Shown here piece after piece: positions 17,001-26,100 of a stretch of 64,000 bases of DNA (positions are counted from its first letter, which is position 1; each line of letters opens with the position of its first letter). The translations under genes and the position numbers were made by a program. The stretch comes from Ectothiorhodospiraceae bacterium BW-2 (GTDB lineage Bacteria; Pseudomonadota; Gammaproteobacteria; Thiohalomonadales; Thiohalomonadaceae). A model generated the notes under the pieces. The model ran no database searches and was not told where the DNA came from. It saw only the letters and a list, made by a program, of their open reading frames with translations. The stretch lies in the NCBI GenBank assembly GCA_008375315.1, contig CP032507.1, forward strand, positions 2,789,001 to 2,853,000, given 5' to 3'.

Positions 17001-18259
17001 CTGATCACCTCAATGGTTGCCGTTATCTGATGATCGAGCCAAGGGTAGTGTGCGCTATCGAGCTCTAGCTGCTGCTGGCGCAGTTTCTCGGCTAAATCGG
17101 CCTCAATGAACGATAACGCCTCGTCAAGGTCGGGGTGGTGCCTCCTTTGCCAGTTAGCGACGATCACAGTAAAGAGTAGGTAGCAGCCGGTTCTAGTGTG
17201 ACGGACTAACATCTGCTTGTCGGTGGAGAGATCAAATAACAGGTGGATGAGGTGCATAACATCGGTCTGTTTTTGTTCACCTAGCTTAATCGCCTGCTCC
17301 TTCCGCTGTTCTAACCATTGACGGTTATGAGTCTTGTTCTCAAACAGATGGAGCATCGCGTGGAAGAGGCCAGCGAGACCGGGCAGCAGTTGCGATTTGC
17401 GCTTGCCACTCTTGTGGCAATAGTGCCGTTCGGCCTGATCTAGCAGCTCCATCGCCAACGGTAGCTCACCTTCGATAAAGGCGAGGCAGCCGTTAAGCTC
17501 CAGCTCAAGATCGGGGGTTAGCTCTCTAATCGCCGCCGCCAGTAGCGGCTCTACGCTCCCCTGACGCAGCAAGGCCCGCTCATAGTGGAGGCGCATCAGC
17601 CCCTCATCTACCCAGCGCTGCGCCTCACTACCGCGACACTGCTCAAGATACCAGCGACAGCTATCTTCAGGTTTGAGCTGAAAGTGGTGCGTCTCCATGA
17701 TCCAAGTATAGAGGAGGCGCTGTAACGGTTGTGGTGTGACGGGAATTAGCTGTATCGGGTCGATAGAGGGAAAGAGCCTAGAGACGAGATTGATACGAGT
17801 GAGATGGTTATTTAACACATTCGCTCTGACTAACTTATCAGACCAGTCGTGCCACTGTAGTAGCGTCTGCCATACCATCTCCAGTAGTTGTGAAAAATCA
17901 GGTTGTCCAATACTGTATCTCAATAAACTACGACTATCTTGCGTTAGCGAGTAGCGTTTTCCGATCTGCTGGGATAACATATCGAGCAAAATCAGGGCAA
18001 ACAGATCGCTATTGTCGATATACCAGCGATCTTTTTTTATCACCAGCTTCTGCTCCTTAAGCTGCTGTAAAAACTCTTTAACACTGGAGGCCTGATAGCA
18101 CTTGCCATCGGCAGTGACGACCTGTAACTCACGCAGCTTCTGTAGCACCACCGATTGGGTGGTACCATACAGATTAGCAGCGGTGATAATACGCAGCACC
18201 TCTAGTAACGCCGGTTCTAACTGTAGCTGTTCGGTGAGAGAGAGGGCGGGGGGAGACAT
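14066..18259 (-). CDS. SNF2-family DNA helicase/translocase
   Basis: 1397 residues. The C-terminal third (from about 935) holds the SNF2 ATPase: LRDYQREGFIWLARLAYWGV, DDMGLGKTLQ (motif I), LVVAPTSVCYNW (Ia), ILDEAQAIKN (II, DEAQ), TTGTPVENHLGELW (III), LVFSQFVDH (IV), LISLKAGGVGLNLTAAD (V) and SDRAHRIGQ (VI). The first 900 residues contain no recognised enzymatic motif and are Gln/Leu-rich with helical repeats. This layout is typical of large bacterial SNF2 proteins of unknown role, which move on double-stranded DNA and displace proteins. GAGG is near the start. Only 15 bases separate it from rnt upstream, so it may belong to the prfC-pyrC-rnt unit. Confidence 0.9.
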   Translation of the reverse strand: MSPPALSLTEQLQLEPALLEVLRIITAANLYGTTQSVVLQKLRELQVVTADGKCYQASSVKEFLQQLKEQKLVIKKDRWYIDNSDLFALILLDMLSQQIGKRYSLTQDSRSLLRYSIGQPDFSQLLEMVWQTLLQWHDWSDKLVRANVLNNHLTRINLVSRLFPSIDPIQLIPVTPQPLQRLLYTWIMETHHFQLKPEDSCRWYLEQCRGSEAQRWVDEGLMRLHYERALLRQGSVEPLLAAAIRELTPDLELELNGCLAFIEGELPLAMELLDQAERHYCHKSGKRKSQLLPGLAGLFHAMLHLFENKTHNRQWLEQRKEQAIKLGEQKQTDVMHLIHLLFDLSTDKQMLVRHTRTGCYLLFTVIVANWQRRHHPDLDEALSFIEADLAEKLRQQQLELDSAHYPWLDHQITATIEVISADDNSFDSQSKTIVQWVKPIEAWQLAFNQLLDFAIPLNTAANRGATPAPQAQRLAWIVVGKLALIYAKEQRLNKNGQWSKGRKIATKRLLEERNQLPYVTELDHEICRTIEEKVEGWGYYRETSYLFDYERALPLLARHPNLYHERGNSHGSSGGEMVPLELEVAQPELYIHRSDTHLELRLEPDITATTQHEALEQETIFQFWRGESQLKVIILKPQLKRFYQIIGQKMVLPLALEAQIRPVIDSVATLVTIHSDIGGGGAARQVEADPRLHLVLRPFEGGVRLDINIRPFGDRGPLFAPGSGQRSVVTEIDGEQLEALRQPDIEQQQAKALIEQQLPLLQQYDHNHWSWEFIEPEQALTLLEQLHTIDSDNIVISWPEGEKYRIRRRVGGGHFSMAIRQQQNWFAVDGELRLDEQSVLSMQQLMELLQQHPNSRFLRLKEGDYLALTEQFRRQLKELESISDAHKQGRLVHPLAAGMLQQLVNEAESLKATQKWHDTVERMQTLEEYTPEIPSTLQAQLRDYQREGFIWLARLAYWGVGGCLADDMGLGKTLQGLTLLLHRAKEGPALVVAPTSVCYNWVDEATKFAPTLNVKLYSQASDRAEMLRSLGPFDLLIVSYGLLQQEGKALAEIVFHTAILDEAQAIKNSATKRSKAAMALQAEFRLITTGTPVENHLGELWNLFRFINPGLLGSKERFNQRFAGPIERDNDPLARQNLRRLLQPFMLRRTKTEVLQELPSRTEITQLVEMEPDEVAFYEALRRNAVEQLEQISATGEGHHQLEILAQITRLRRAVCNPKLVIPNSPLGSPKLRAFGDILEELLENHHKALVFSQFVDHLAIIRHYLDERHIRYQYLDGSTAPKVRKDRIAAFQAGEGELFLISLKAGGVGLNLTAADYVIHMDPWWNPAVEDQASDRAHRIGQKRPVTIYRLVVKGTIEEKIVKLHQSKRDLASNLIEGGDMGSRVSPDELLQLMKE

Positions 18260-18274
18260 AGTTGACCTCTAAAA

Positions 18275-18922
18275 CTAGTTTTGGTGAAGGGGAGAGTTGA
18301 CTTTTGCCGGTTGAGTCGGTAGCGGCCACTGATTGACAATGGTACAGAAGAGGCGAGCGGTCTGTTCGGCATCGTAGAGGGCCGAGTGGGCGCTATCGGC
18401 GTGCCAGCCGATACCGGCAGCGCGACACGCTTTAGAGAGTACCGTTTGACCGTAGGCGAGCCCCCCTAGCGTGGCGGTATCGAAGGTACTGAAGCTGTGA
18501 AACGGGACTTTTTTTATTTTGACCCGTTTAGCCGCCGCCTGAACAAAACTTAAGTCGAAAGTGGGGTTGTGGCCGACCAAGATCGCCCGTGTGCATGAGG
18601 TGCTTTTAACCTCCTGGTTAATGGCAGAGAAGATCTCCTGCATGACCTCGCTCTCCTCGCGGGCGAGCCGAAAGGGGTGGAAGGGATCGATGCCGTTAAA
18701 TTTGAGCGCCGACTCATCCAGATTGGCACCGGGGAAGGGTTCGATATGGTAGGTTTTGCTCTCTTTAAGCTGGAGCTGGTACTGCTCATCCATCGCGATA
18801 ATCACATAGGCGACCTCTAGTAGCGCATCGCGTCTGGGGTTAAAGCCGGCGGTCTCGACATCGATAATAACCGGCAGAAAGCTACGAAAACGGGCGGCAA
18901 TGCCCTCTTTAGGTGAACTCAT
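18275..18922 (-). CDS. rnt: ribonuclease T
   Basis: 215 residues from the ATG at 18922. A longer frame runs back into pyrC but has no basis. DEDDh exonuclease residues are in place: VIIDVETAGF (Asp, Glu), LVGHNPTFDLSF (Asp), and HSALYDAEQTA (His, Asp). RNase T trims the CCA end of tRNA and matures 5S and 23S rRNA 3' ends. The length and the conserved FHSFSTFDTATL segment agree with gammaproteobacterial RNase T. It lies 19 bases after pyrC and is probably co-transcribed with it. Confidence 0.94.
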   Translation of the reverse strand: MSSPKEGIAARFRSFLPVIIDVETAGFNPRRDALLEVAYVIIAMDEQYQLQLKESKTYHIEPFPGANLDESALKFNGIDPFHPFRLAREESEVMQEIFSAINQEVKSTSCTRAILVGHNPTFDLSFVQAAAKRVKIKKVPFHSFSTFDTATLGGLAYGQTVLSKACRAAGIGWHADSAHSALYDAEQTARLFCTIVNQWPLPTQPAKVNSPLHQN

Positions 18923-18941
18923 GCTATTTAGATAACTCGGG

Positions 18942-20003
18942 TTAGTGTGGCGTGGAGGATAACCGCCACTCGATCCTCTCCCCAGCGAGCAGCGGTACGA
19001 TTTGCCCCGCCTCATAGGGGAGGTGTGGGGGCATCGACCACGGATCGCGGCAAAGGGTTAGGGTGTCGGTATTGGGGGGTAGCTGATAGAAATCGGCGCC
19101 ATAGCGGCTAGCAAACCCCTCTAACTGCGACAAAATACCGAGATTGGCGAAAATTTGGGCGTAGATCTCAATCGCGGCGGCACCGGAGAAGATACCGGCA
19201 CAGCCGCAGCTACTCTCTTTTCGCTGTTGCGCATGGGGGGCGCTGTCGCTACCTAAAAAGAGTCGTGGGCAGCCTGTCATCACCAGCTCGATTAACCGCC
19301 GACGGTGGCGCTCCCGTTTCAGTACCGGTAGGCAGTAGAGGTGGGGGCGCACCCCCCCCTGAAACAGGGCGTTACGGCTATAGAGCAGGTGCTGAGGGGT
19401 GAGGGTGGCGGCGACATTAGCGCCGGCCTCGGCAACAAAATCGGCCATCTCGGCGGTGGTAATATGCTCAATCGTCAGCTTTAAATCGGGAAGCTCATGT
19501 AGCAGCGGTTTAATAATCGACTCTAAAAACACCGCTTCGCGATCAAAGATATCGATATGGGGGTCGGTCACTTCGGCGTGAACTAGGAGGGGTAGTTGTA
19601 GCTCGGCCATGGCTCGCAGTTGCGGCATAATGTTGCCAATTTGGGTGACGCCGGCATCTGAATTGGTTGTCGCGCCGGCCGGGTAGAGTTTGACCCCTAA
19701 GATAGACTTAGCTGCAGCGGCCCGCTCTAGCTCCTCTAGCGGGGTGTTATCGGTCAGATAGAGGGTCATGAGCGGATTAAAGTGGGGGTATTGGTGCTCA
19801 GGAGCTAGCGCAAGCAGGCGCTGTCGGTAGGCAAGGGCCTCTTGAACGGTGGTGAGAGGGGGGGTGAGATTGGGCATCGCCACCACGCGGCCAAAGCGTT
19901 TGGCGTGGCAGGGGACGGTGGTGCTAAGTGCCGTACCATCACGAAAGTGGACATGCCAGTCGTCGGGACGGGTTAGGGTAATCGTATCACTCACTGGAGC
20001 CAC
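18942..20003 (-). CDS. pyrC: dihydroorotase
   Basis: 353 residues. The zinc ligands DDWHVHFRDG (HxH, near residue 14), the carbamylated lysine in GVKLYPAGAT, VHAEV and IEHITTAEM, and the late GSDSAPH aspartate are all visible. It closes carbamoyl-aspartate to dihydroorotate in pyrimidine synthesis. The length matches the class II single-chain enzyme of E. coli type. Its start overlaps the 3' end of the 82-residue gene by 13 bases, implying coupled translation. Confidence 0.96.
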   Translation of the reverse strand: MAPVSDTITLTRPDDWHVHFRDGTALSTTVPCHAKRFGRVVAMPNLTPPLTTVQEALAYRQRLLALAPEHQYPHFNPLMTLYLTDNTPLEELERAAAAKSILGVKLYPAGATTNSDAGVTQIGNIMPQLRAMAELQLPLLVHAEVTDPHIDIFDREAVFLESIIKPLLHELPDLKLTIEHITTAEMADFVAEAGANVAATLTPQHLLYSRNALFQGGVRPHLYCLPVLKRERHRRRLIELVMTGCPRLFLGSDSAPHAQQRKESSCGCAGIFSGAAAIEIYAQIFANLGILSQLEGFASRYGADFYQLPPNTDTLTLCRDPWSMPPHLPYEAGQIVPLLAGERIEWRLSSTPH

Positions 20004-20239
20004 CGCAGTAGATAGTAGAGTTGAAACCCCTCTGAGGAGCGGGAGGGGCCATAGACCAAGGCGGCAAAGCGCAGCCTCTTCTCATCGGCGTGGGCGAGCG
20101 CCTCTTCGGCAGAAGGGTAGATCTCCACCACATTCTCAGGAAAGCGCTGTTTAGTGCGCCCCCGCTTGGGGGCATAGACGACGGCATAGCGCTCATCGAG
20201 TCTATCCTCGATGCCAAGGTGGTCTTGGGATAGGGGCAT
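19991..20239 (-). CDS. small hypothetical protein between prfC and pyrC
   Basis: 82 residues from the ATG at 20239, five bases past the prfC stop. The in-frame region further up lies inside prfC and is not used. The protein is Arg/Glu-rich with RYAVVYAPKRGRTKQRF, a helix EIYPSAEEALAHADEK and a C-terminal FQLYYLLRWLQ. No family is recognised with certainty. Tight packing, with 4 bases after prfC and a 13-base overlap into pyrC, argues that it is real and translated. Function unknown. Confidence 0.75.
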   Translation of the reverse strand: MPLSQDHLGIEDRLDERYAVVYAPKRGRTKQRFPENVVEIYPSAEEALAHADEKRLRFAALVYGPSRSSEGFQLYYLLRWLQ

Positions 20240-20243
20240 GGGG

Positions 20244-21830
20244 TTACTTCTCTCGGGTTGCACGAAACTGAATAGTGGGCCAGCGCTCAATCGCGAGATC
20301 GAGGTTGACTCGGGTCGGGGCAATATAGGTGAGATCGCCGCTGCCATCAAGCGCTAGGTTATCGTGGGCCTTGGTCTTAAACTGCTCTAATAGTTTAAGA
20401 TCGTCACACTCAACCCAGCGGGCCGTGGCGATAGTTACCGCCTCAAAGTGGCACTCTACCTTATACTCATCTTTTAGGCGTTGGGCGACGACATCAAACT
20501 GTAGCACCCCGACGGCCCCTAAGATTAAGTCGTTATTTTTTAGCGGGCGAAATAGCTGTGTCGCCCCCTCTTCTGAGAGCTGCTGTAACCCCTTTAAGAG
20601 CTGCTTATTTTTAAGGGGGTCTCTGAGCACCGCCCGCCGAAAGAGCTCTGGGGCAAAGTGGGGGATGCCGGTAAATTTGAGCTCCTCTCCCTGAGAGAAG
20701 CTGTCGCCAATTTGAATCGTGCCGTGGTTGTGCAGGCCGATAATATCGCCCGCCCACCCCTCTTCAACATGGCCTCGCTCTTGGGCGAGAAAGGTAATGG
20801 CTTGGGGAATTTTAATATCCCGATTGAGTCGTACCTGGCGCAGCTTCATTCCCGGTTCAAAGTGGCCGGAGCAGAGGCGCATAAAGGCGATACGATCACG
20901 ATGCTGTGGATCCATATTGGCTTGAATTTTAAAGATAAAGCCGGTTAACTTCTCCTCACTAGGATCAACATCGCGTGTTAAGGTCGCACGGGGGCGGGGT
21001 GGGGGGGCGTTATCGACTAAAGTATCGAGAATCTCCTGGACGCCAAAATTGTTAATCGCCGATCCAAATAGGACCGGAGTGAGTTCGCCGCGCAGGTAGG
21101 CGTTAAGATCAAAGGTGTGGCTGGCCCCTTTAACCAGTTCAATCTCCCCTCGTAGCTCATCGGCTAGGGTGCCAATGAGCTCATCGAGACGGGGGTTATC
21201 GAGCCCCTTAATCACCTCGCCAATGGCGCGTTTACCGCCGTGTTGGGCGGAAAAGATGTGCACTTGGTCGCGATAGAGATCAAAGACTCCCTTAAAGTTT
21301 TTCCCCATGCCGATAGGCCAGGAGAGGGGGGCGCAGGCAATTTTTAGGATATCTTCTACCTCATCTAGTAGATCAATCGGCTCTCTCCCCTCACGATCGA
21401 GTTTATTAATGAAGGTAATAATCGGCGTATCTCGTAGGCGGCAGACCTCCATTAATTTAATCGTTCGATCCTCTACCCCTTTAGCGACATCGATAACCAT
21501 AAGGGCCGAATCGACGGCGGTCAGGGTGCGGTAGGTATCTTCGGAGAAGTCTTCGTGGCCGGGAGTGTCGAGTAGATTGATAATCGCCTCTCGATAGGGG
21601 AACTGCATCACCGAGGAGGTGACCGAAATACCGCGCTCCTGCTCTAGTTTCATCCAGTCGGAGGTGGCGTGGCGTGCCGCTTTGCGCCCTTTGACCGTGC
21701 CGGCGAGCTGAATGGCCCCTCCAAATAGGAGCAGCTTCTCGGTCAGGGTGGTCTTGCCTGCATCGGGGTGGGAGATAATAGCAAAAGTTCGTCGTTTGGC
21801 GGCCTCTGCGGCGGCACTCAGGTCTGGCAT
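20244..21830 (-). CDS. prfC: peptide chain release factor 3 (RF3)
   Basis: 528 residues. Translational GTPase motifs are [12 protein letters not shown] (G1, residues 20-31), [12 protein letters not shown] (G2), [14 protein letters not shown] (G3), INKLDREGR (G4) and the later elongation-factor domains. The 'RGISVTSS' form and length match RF3 rather than EF-G or BipA. RF3 releases RF1/RF2 from ribosomes after peptide release. No strong ribosome site is seen before the ATG. It heads a run of four tightly packed minus-strand genes. Confidence 0.96.
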   Translation of the reverse strand: MPDLSAAAEAAKRRTFAIISHPDAGKTTLTEKLLLFGGAIQLAGTVKGRKAARHATSDWMKLEQERGISVTSSVMQFPYREAIINLLDTPGHEDFSEDTYRTLTAVDSALMVIDVAKGVEDRTIKLMEVCRLRDTPIITFINKLDREGREPIDLLDEVEDILKIACAPLSWPIGMGKNFKGVFDLYRDQVHIFSAQHGGKRAIGEVIKGLDNPRLDELIGTLADELRGEIELVKGASHTFDLNAYLRGELTPVLFGSAINNFGVQEILDTLVDNAPPPRPRATLTRDVDPSEEKLTGFIFKIQANMDPQHRDRIAFMRLCSGHFEPGMKLRQVRLNRDIKIPQAITFLAQERGHVEEGWAGDIIGLHNHGTIQIGDSFSQGEELKFTGIPHFAPELFRRAVLRDPLKNKQLLKGLQQLSEEGATQLFRPLKNNDLILGAVGVLQFDVVAQRLKDEYKVECHFEAVTIATARWVECDDLKLLEQFKTKAHDNLALDGSGDLTYIAPTRVNLDLAIERWPTIQFRATREK

Positions 21831-22301
21831 GGCGATAGGAGTCTATGGCTGGTGGTTAAAAAGGGGGCAATTCTACTGGTTATGCGGATGAGTTACCACA
21901 CTTAACCTCTTAACCTCTTTGCAGGTGTGATTCAAGCTGTATCAATCAGCCTTCAGACTGCGCTGAACTAGGCGGGTTTCGTGGGGGCGGGCGTTTGGCA
22001 CAGAGGGCCTTGTCACCCCCACAAAAGTAACGCTACAATTCCAGCATGAACCACGACCCCCCCTTATCTGATCCCAAAACACTGCCGCAGCCAATGGTGC
22101 CGGATATTTAAGAGTAGGCGGGTGGGGAGAGAGGTGCAATAGGGGGCGTGGATGTAAGGGCGGGGGGAGTCTTGTTCATTTCCAACTAAGCGTGATTCAA
22201 ACTGCGCTGTTGAGACGACCCATTCTACTTCCGGTAAGCCATGGCGTGTAGGGGCGGGTTTCAAACCCGCCCCTACGAAACCCGAAATTCCCCCAGCCAC
22301 T
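21831..22301. other. repeat-bearing intergenic region
   Basis: This stretch upstream of prfC holds no credible gene. Short related sequences recur: GTGATTCAA at about 21927 and 22191, and ACTGCGCTG nearby. The palindrome at 22248-22276 closes the region. Open frames here encode the RFGGRGF/GAGLKPAPT type of peptide that arises from such repeats. The right edge is an abrupt junction with the truncated AAA/nuclease copy. Confidence 0.6.
22248..22276. repeat. palindromic interspersed repeat
   Basis: Perfect inverted repeat with arms GTAGGGGCGGGTTT and its complement around a central C. Repeats of this kind occur in many copies between genes in diverse bacteria. It lies 25 bases from the breakpoint of the truncated AAA/nuclease copy and may mark the recombination point. 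Confidence 0.85.
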
Positions 22302-22975
22302 ATCCATCCGATGCCAGCTTTATCATCTCACTACTAGTCTATTTCGGGGTATTGACGATTCAGGATGTCTCGCCACTCGGAAAGCTAAAGGTGACTATCC
22401 CTAATCAGGTAGTTCGTTCGCTCTATATCGACCGCATTCAACAGCAGCTATTAAATGGCTATGAAGATAATAACCGTCAACAGGCGGTGGCAGAGCAGCT
22501 CTATACCGAGGCCGACTTTGAGCCCCTAGCTGACTTTATCGAACAGCGTTTTTATAGCGTGCTTGATAATCGTGATATGCGCTGGAGTAATGAGTTGACG
22601 CTCAAAACCACGCTACTACTACTGCTGACCAATGACCTCTACTACCTGCCGCGCTCAGAATTATCCTTAGGCGGTGGCTATAGTGACCTCCTATTTGAGA
22701 TTCGCCCCGATAAACGGCAGGCACCGCTGTATGACCTGCTATTTGAACTGAAATATCTGTCGCTCAAAGATCTCAAATTGAGCGCAGAGCAGCTAAATGA
22801 GATGAGTCGGGAGCAGCTAGCTGAGTTGGCACCGGTAAAAACGCTACTGGATGAGGCAGAAGGGCAGTTAGCCTCGTATCAGCCGACATTAGAGCAACTT
22901 TTTCCGGCGGTGGCGTGGAAGATAAAATCGTTTGCGGTGGTGAGTCTTGGAACGCGACGGTTGGTGTGGCGTTAG
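22302..22975 (+). pseudogene. 5'-truncated copy of the AAA-ATPase/nuclease gene
   Basis: From 22302 the sequence becomes nearly identical to the 3' part of the genes at 28671 and 30610, starting at ATCCATCCGATGCCAGC. It encodes the last 220 or so residues, including GGGYSDLLFEIRPDKRQAP and LLFELKYLSLKDL (the PD-(D/E)XK nuclease residues), and ends at the same point LVWR. The ATPase half is absent. The open frame continues upstream into repeat DNA from an ATG at 22241, so a short protein could be made, but the missing Walker region argues for a remnant. It is followed by the same palindrome that follows the full-length copies. Confidence 0.85.
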
Positions 22976-22980
22976 GGGTG

Positions 22981-23004
22981 TCGGGTTACGCTGCGCTAAC
23001 CCGA
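22981..23004. repeat. TCGGGTTA palindrome, copy 1
   Basis: 24-base inverted repeat with arms TCGGGTTA/TAACCCGA around a GC-rich centre, immediately after the truncated AAA/nuclease copy. Further copies are at 28547-28570 (opposite orientation), 30455-30478 and 32394-32417, always just past the end of a gene in this cluster. It can form a hairpin and may end transcription or mark unit borders. Confidence 0.9.
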
Positions 23005-23130
23005 CCTACGGTAGGCGCTTTTCTGGTTCCCATGCTCCGGCGTAGGAGTGCGGATATAGGGGTTGTTTTATTAAGCCTATGACAGGTAGAATGGCCGCTC
23101 TCCTGTTAATTACCCAAAGAGACCTACACT

Positions 23131-26100
23131 ATGCCTGCCATCGTGCTCTATCTGCTGCTCATTCCCTTTACACTCTACGCTGAGTGGTTCACTCAACCGC
23201 TGAATGACACCGGCATCACTTGGGGTGGTAACTACTCATCCGGCAATAACACCACCTGTATCGGCGAAACCATCGACGAGCAAGACTGCTCCCACGGTCG
23301 CGATGCCGACCCTGCCACTAATGACGATAGCGACGGTCACGCCGGTTTCAACTTTACCAAAATCAGCGCCACAGGCGAAGAGCTACCCGCCGATGCGACT
23401 GAGTGGAGTTGTGTTAAAGATAATGTCACCGGTCTGATGTGGGAGGTCAAAACCGATGATGGCGGGATTCACGATAAAGATAATACCTATCGGTGGGGAG
23501 GGAAAACAGCGCTGATTCAGGAGGGAGTTGAGTTTGGTACTCGCTACGACGACTGGAACACCTTAGTCGATGGGGCTAATAACAGTAACTTCTGCGGCTA
23601 TAGCGACTGGCGGGTGCCTTCGCGGGAGGAGCTGCGCTCGATTGTTAACTATAGCCGTACCAATCCTGCTATCGATACGGCCTATTTTCCCAATACGGCA
23701 AACAGCTTGTATTGGAGTTCGTCGCCGTACGCTAGCTACTCTGACTATGCGTGGCGACTCTACTTCAACAATGGCTACGATGGCCTCAACGATCGCGATC
23801 TTAGTTATCGCGTGCGGTTGGTGCGTGCCGGACAGTACTTTGGCAATTTGGGGGTGGAGGCAGAGGCCGCACAAGGAGGTAGTTGCCCTAATGGGTTGAT
23901 AGCCACCGCCCCCGATAGCCGCTACAGCGATAATGGCGATGGCACCGTGACCGACCTGCAGACGGGGTTGATGTGGCAGCAGTGCATGGTCGGCCAAAGC
24001 GGTGGTGACTGTAGCAGCGGTAGCGCCACCTTTATGACTTGGGATGCGGCGCTACAAACGCCGCAAGCCTTAAACAGCAGTGGCGGTTTTGCTAGTTACA
24101 CTGACTGGCGTCTGCCCAACATTACTGAGCTGGCCAGTTTGGCGGAGTTGGCTTGTTATAACCCTGCTATTAACCGAAACATCTTTCCCAATACTCCATA
24201 CTCATCCAGTGATGGATATGGCATTACCTGGAGTTCGTCGCCGAACGCTTACAACTCTAACGTTGCGTGGCAACTCTACTTCAGCAATGGCAACGATCTC
24301 ATCAGCGATCGCAATAATAGTTATCGCGTGCGGTTGGTGCGTGCCGGACAGTACTTTGGCAATTTGGATAGCGACGAAGACGGGGTAAGTGATACCGACG
24401 ACAACTGTCCGGCAGTGGTGAATGCGAATCAGGCCAACCGCGACGGCGATAGCGCCGGCGATGCCTGCGATGCTTTTCCCGACGACCCCAATGAGATAGC
24501 CGATAGCGATGGCGATGGAGTAGGGGATAACAGCGACGCCTTCCCCAATGATAGCTCTGAAACGACCGACTCCGACAACGACGGCATCGGCGACAACAGC
24601 GACAACTGCCCCACAGTCGCTAACGCCAGCCAAGACCCAGTGGCCTGTAATGCGGCACCCATAGTTAACGCCGGTAGTGACCTCAGCGTCAACGAAAACA
24701 GCAGCGTCACCCTTAGCGGTACCGCCAGCGACCCCGATGGCACCCTAACCTCCATCCAATGGATCCAAACCAGCGGCAGCCCAACGGTAACCCTCACCGA
24801 CGCCAACAGCGCCACCGCCAGCTTTACCGCGCCAGCTGTCACGAGCACTATCTCCCTTACCTTTAGCCTCACCGCCACCGATAACCTCGGTGCCAGCCGT
24901 AGCGACAGTATCACCCTCACCATTAACGACACCAACCGCGCCCCGACCCTCAGCGGCAGCCCCGCCACCGACCTCTACAGCGGTCAAAACTACCGCTTCA
25001 CCCCAACAGCGAGCGATGCCGATGGCGACTCGCTCACCTTCAGTATTAGCAATAAACCGGCCTGGGCCAGCTTCGATACCAGCAGCGGCACACTGAGCGG
25101 CACTCCGACTACCTTATCAACATACAACAATATCACCATTCGCGTTAGCGACGGCTACCTTAGCGCCAGTTTACCCCCCTTTAACCTTACCGTGACCGTC
25201 CGCCCCGACCTGACCCCGCCACAACTGGAGATAGTCTCGCCAGAAGATGGGCGGCTCGATTATAGACGCATGGCAAACATTATAGCTGACGCCACAGATG
25301 AACAGAGTGGCATAGCCGAAGTTGAAGTACAGTTAATCGATATTACTGAACCCACCCCCTCCTACTGGGGGTTCGCCTTCGGCGACTATACTTGGATTGA
25401 GAGCGAATTTTGGCTACCGCTTACCTATGATAGCGCTCAGGAAAGGTGGGGTATGGCTAGTACCACCAATAATTTGACTAATAACCTCACCGATGGCCAC
25501 ACCTACAGCCTCGTCGCTCGCGCCACCGATAATGCCGGCAACACCACCGAACAGAGCCTCATCTTCGCCAAAGCGGGCACACAAGCCCATACCGAACTGA
25601 GCCTCAACCTCAATAGCCACTCGATCCTCTTTGGTGAAGCGCTCACCGTCAGCGGCCAACTCAAACGCCTGCCCGACATCGGCCTCAACCTAGCTGGCCG
25701 CACCATTCGCCTCACCCTCACCTCCCCAGCGGGAGACAATCTCACCTACGAGATCCAAACCCACAACGCCAGCGGCGAATACCTTTTTAACAACCTAGGC
25801 AGCGCCCTCACCACCCCTGGGCGCTACACCCTCACCATCCTCTCCCCCGAAACCCCACTCCTAGCATCGAGCCAACAGAGCGCCGACCTCGTCGTCGGGC
25901 AGGCGGCGGGATATGCCATCCTAGTGCAAGGGAGTCGTGACGACGACCCCACCAGCATTCCCGCCTACAACCGCACCGCCAACACCCTCTACCACACCCT
26001 CAAACGGCGCGGTTTTGAAGATAGCCACATCACCTACCTCAACGACACCCCCAACCAGAGCGGTATCGAAATCGATGCCACCCCCTCAGTTCCAACCACC

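Noticed and set aside
18923-19015. N-terminal extension of RNase T into pyrC
   Set aside because: The extra residues are unlike any RNase T and overlap the pyrC C-terminus; the ATG at 18922 starts the conserved protein.
22064-22300. Minus-strand frame encoding a GAGLKPAPT-like peptide
   Set aside because: This peptide type comes from the palindromic repeat at 22248-22276 and does not indicate a gene.
22241-22301. The ATG at 22241 as the start of a new gene fused to the nuclease domain
   Set aside because: The first 20 codons are repeat DNA; homology to the paralogues begins only at 22302 and the ATPase half is missing.
23713-24367. Simple domain duplication as the explanation of the two identical blocks
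   Set aside because: The DUF1566 sequence just before each block is diverged with different spacing, and no third codon position differs inside the block. Neither fits plain duplication and drift.
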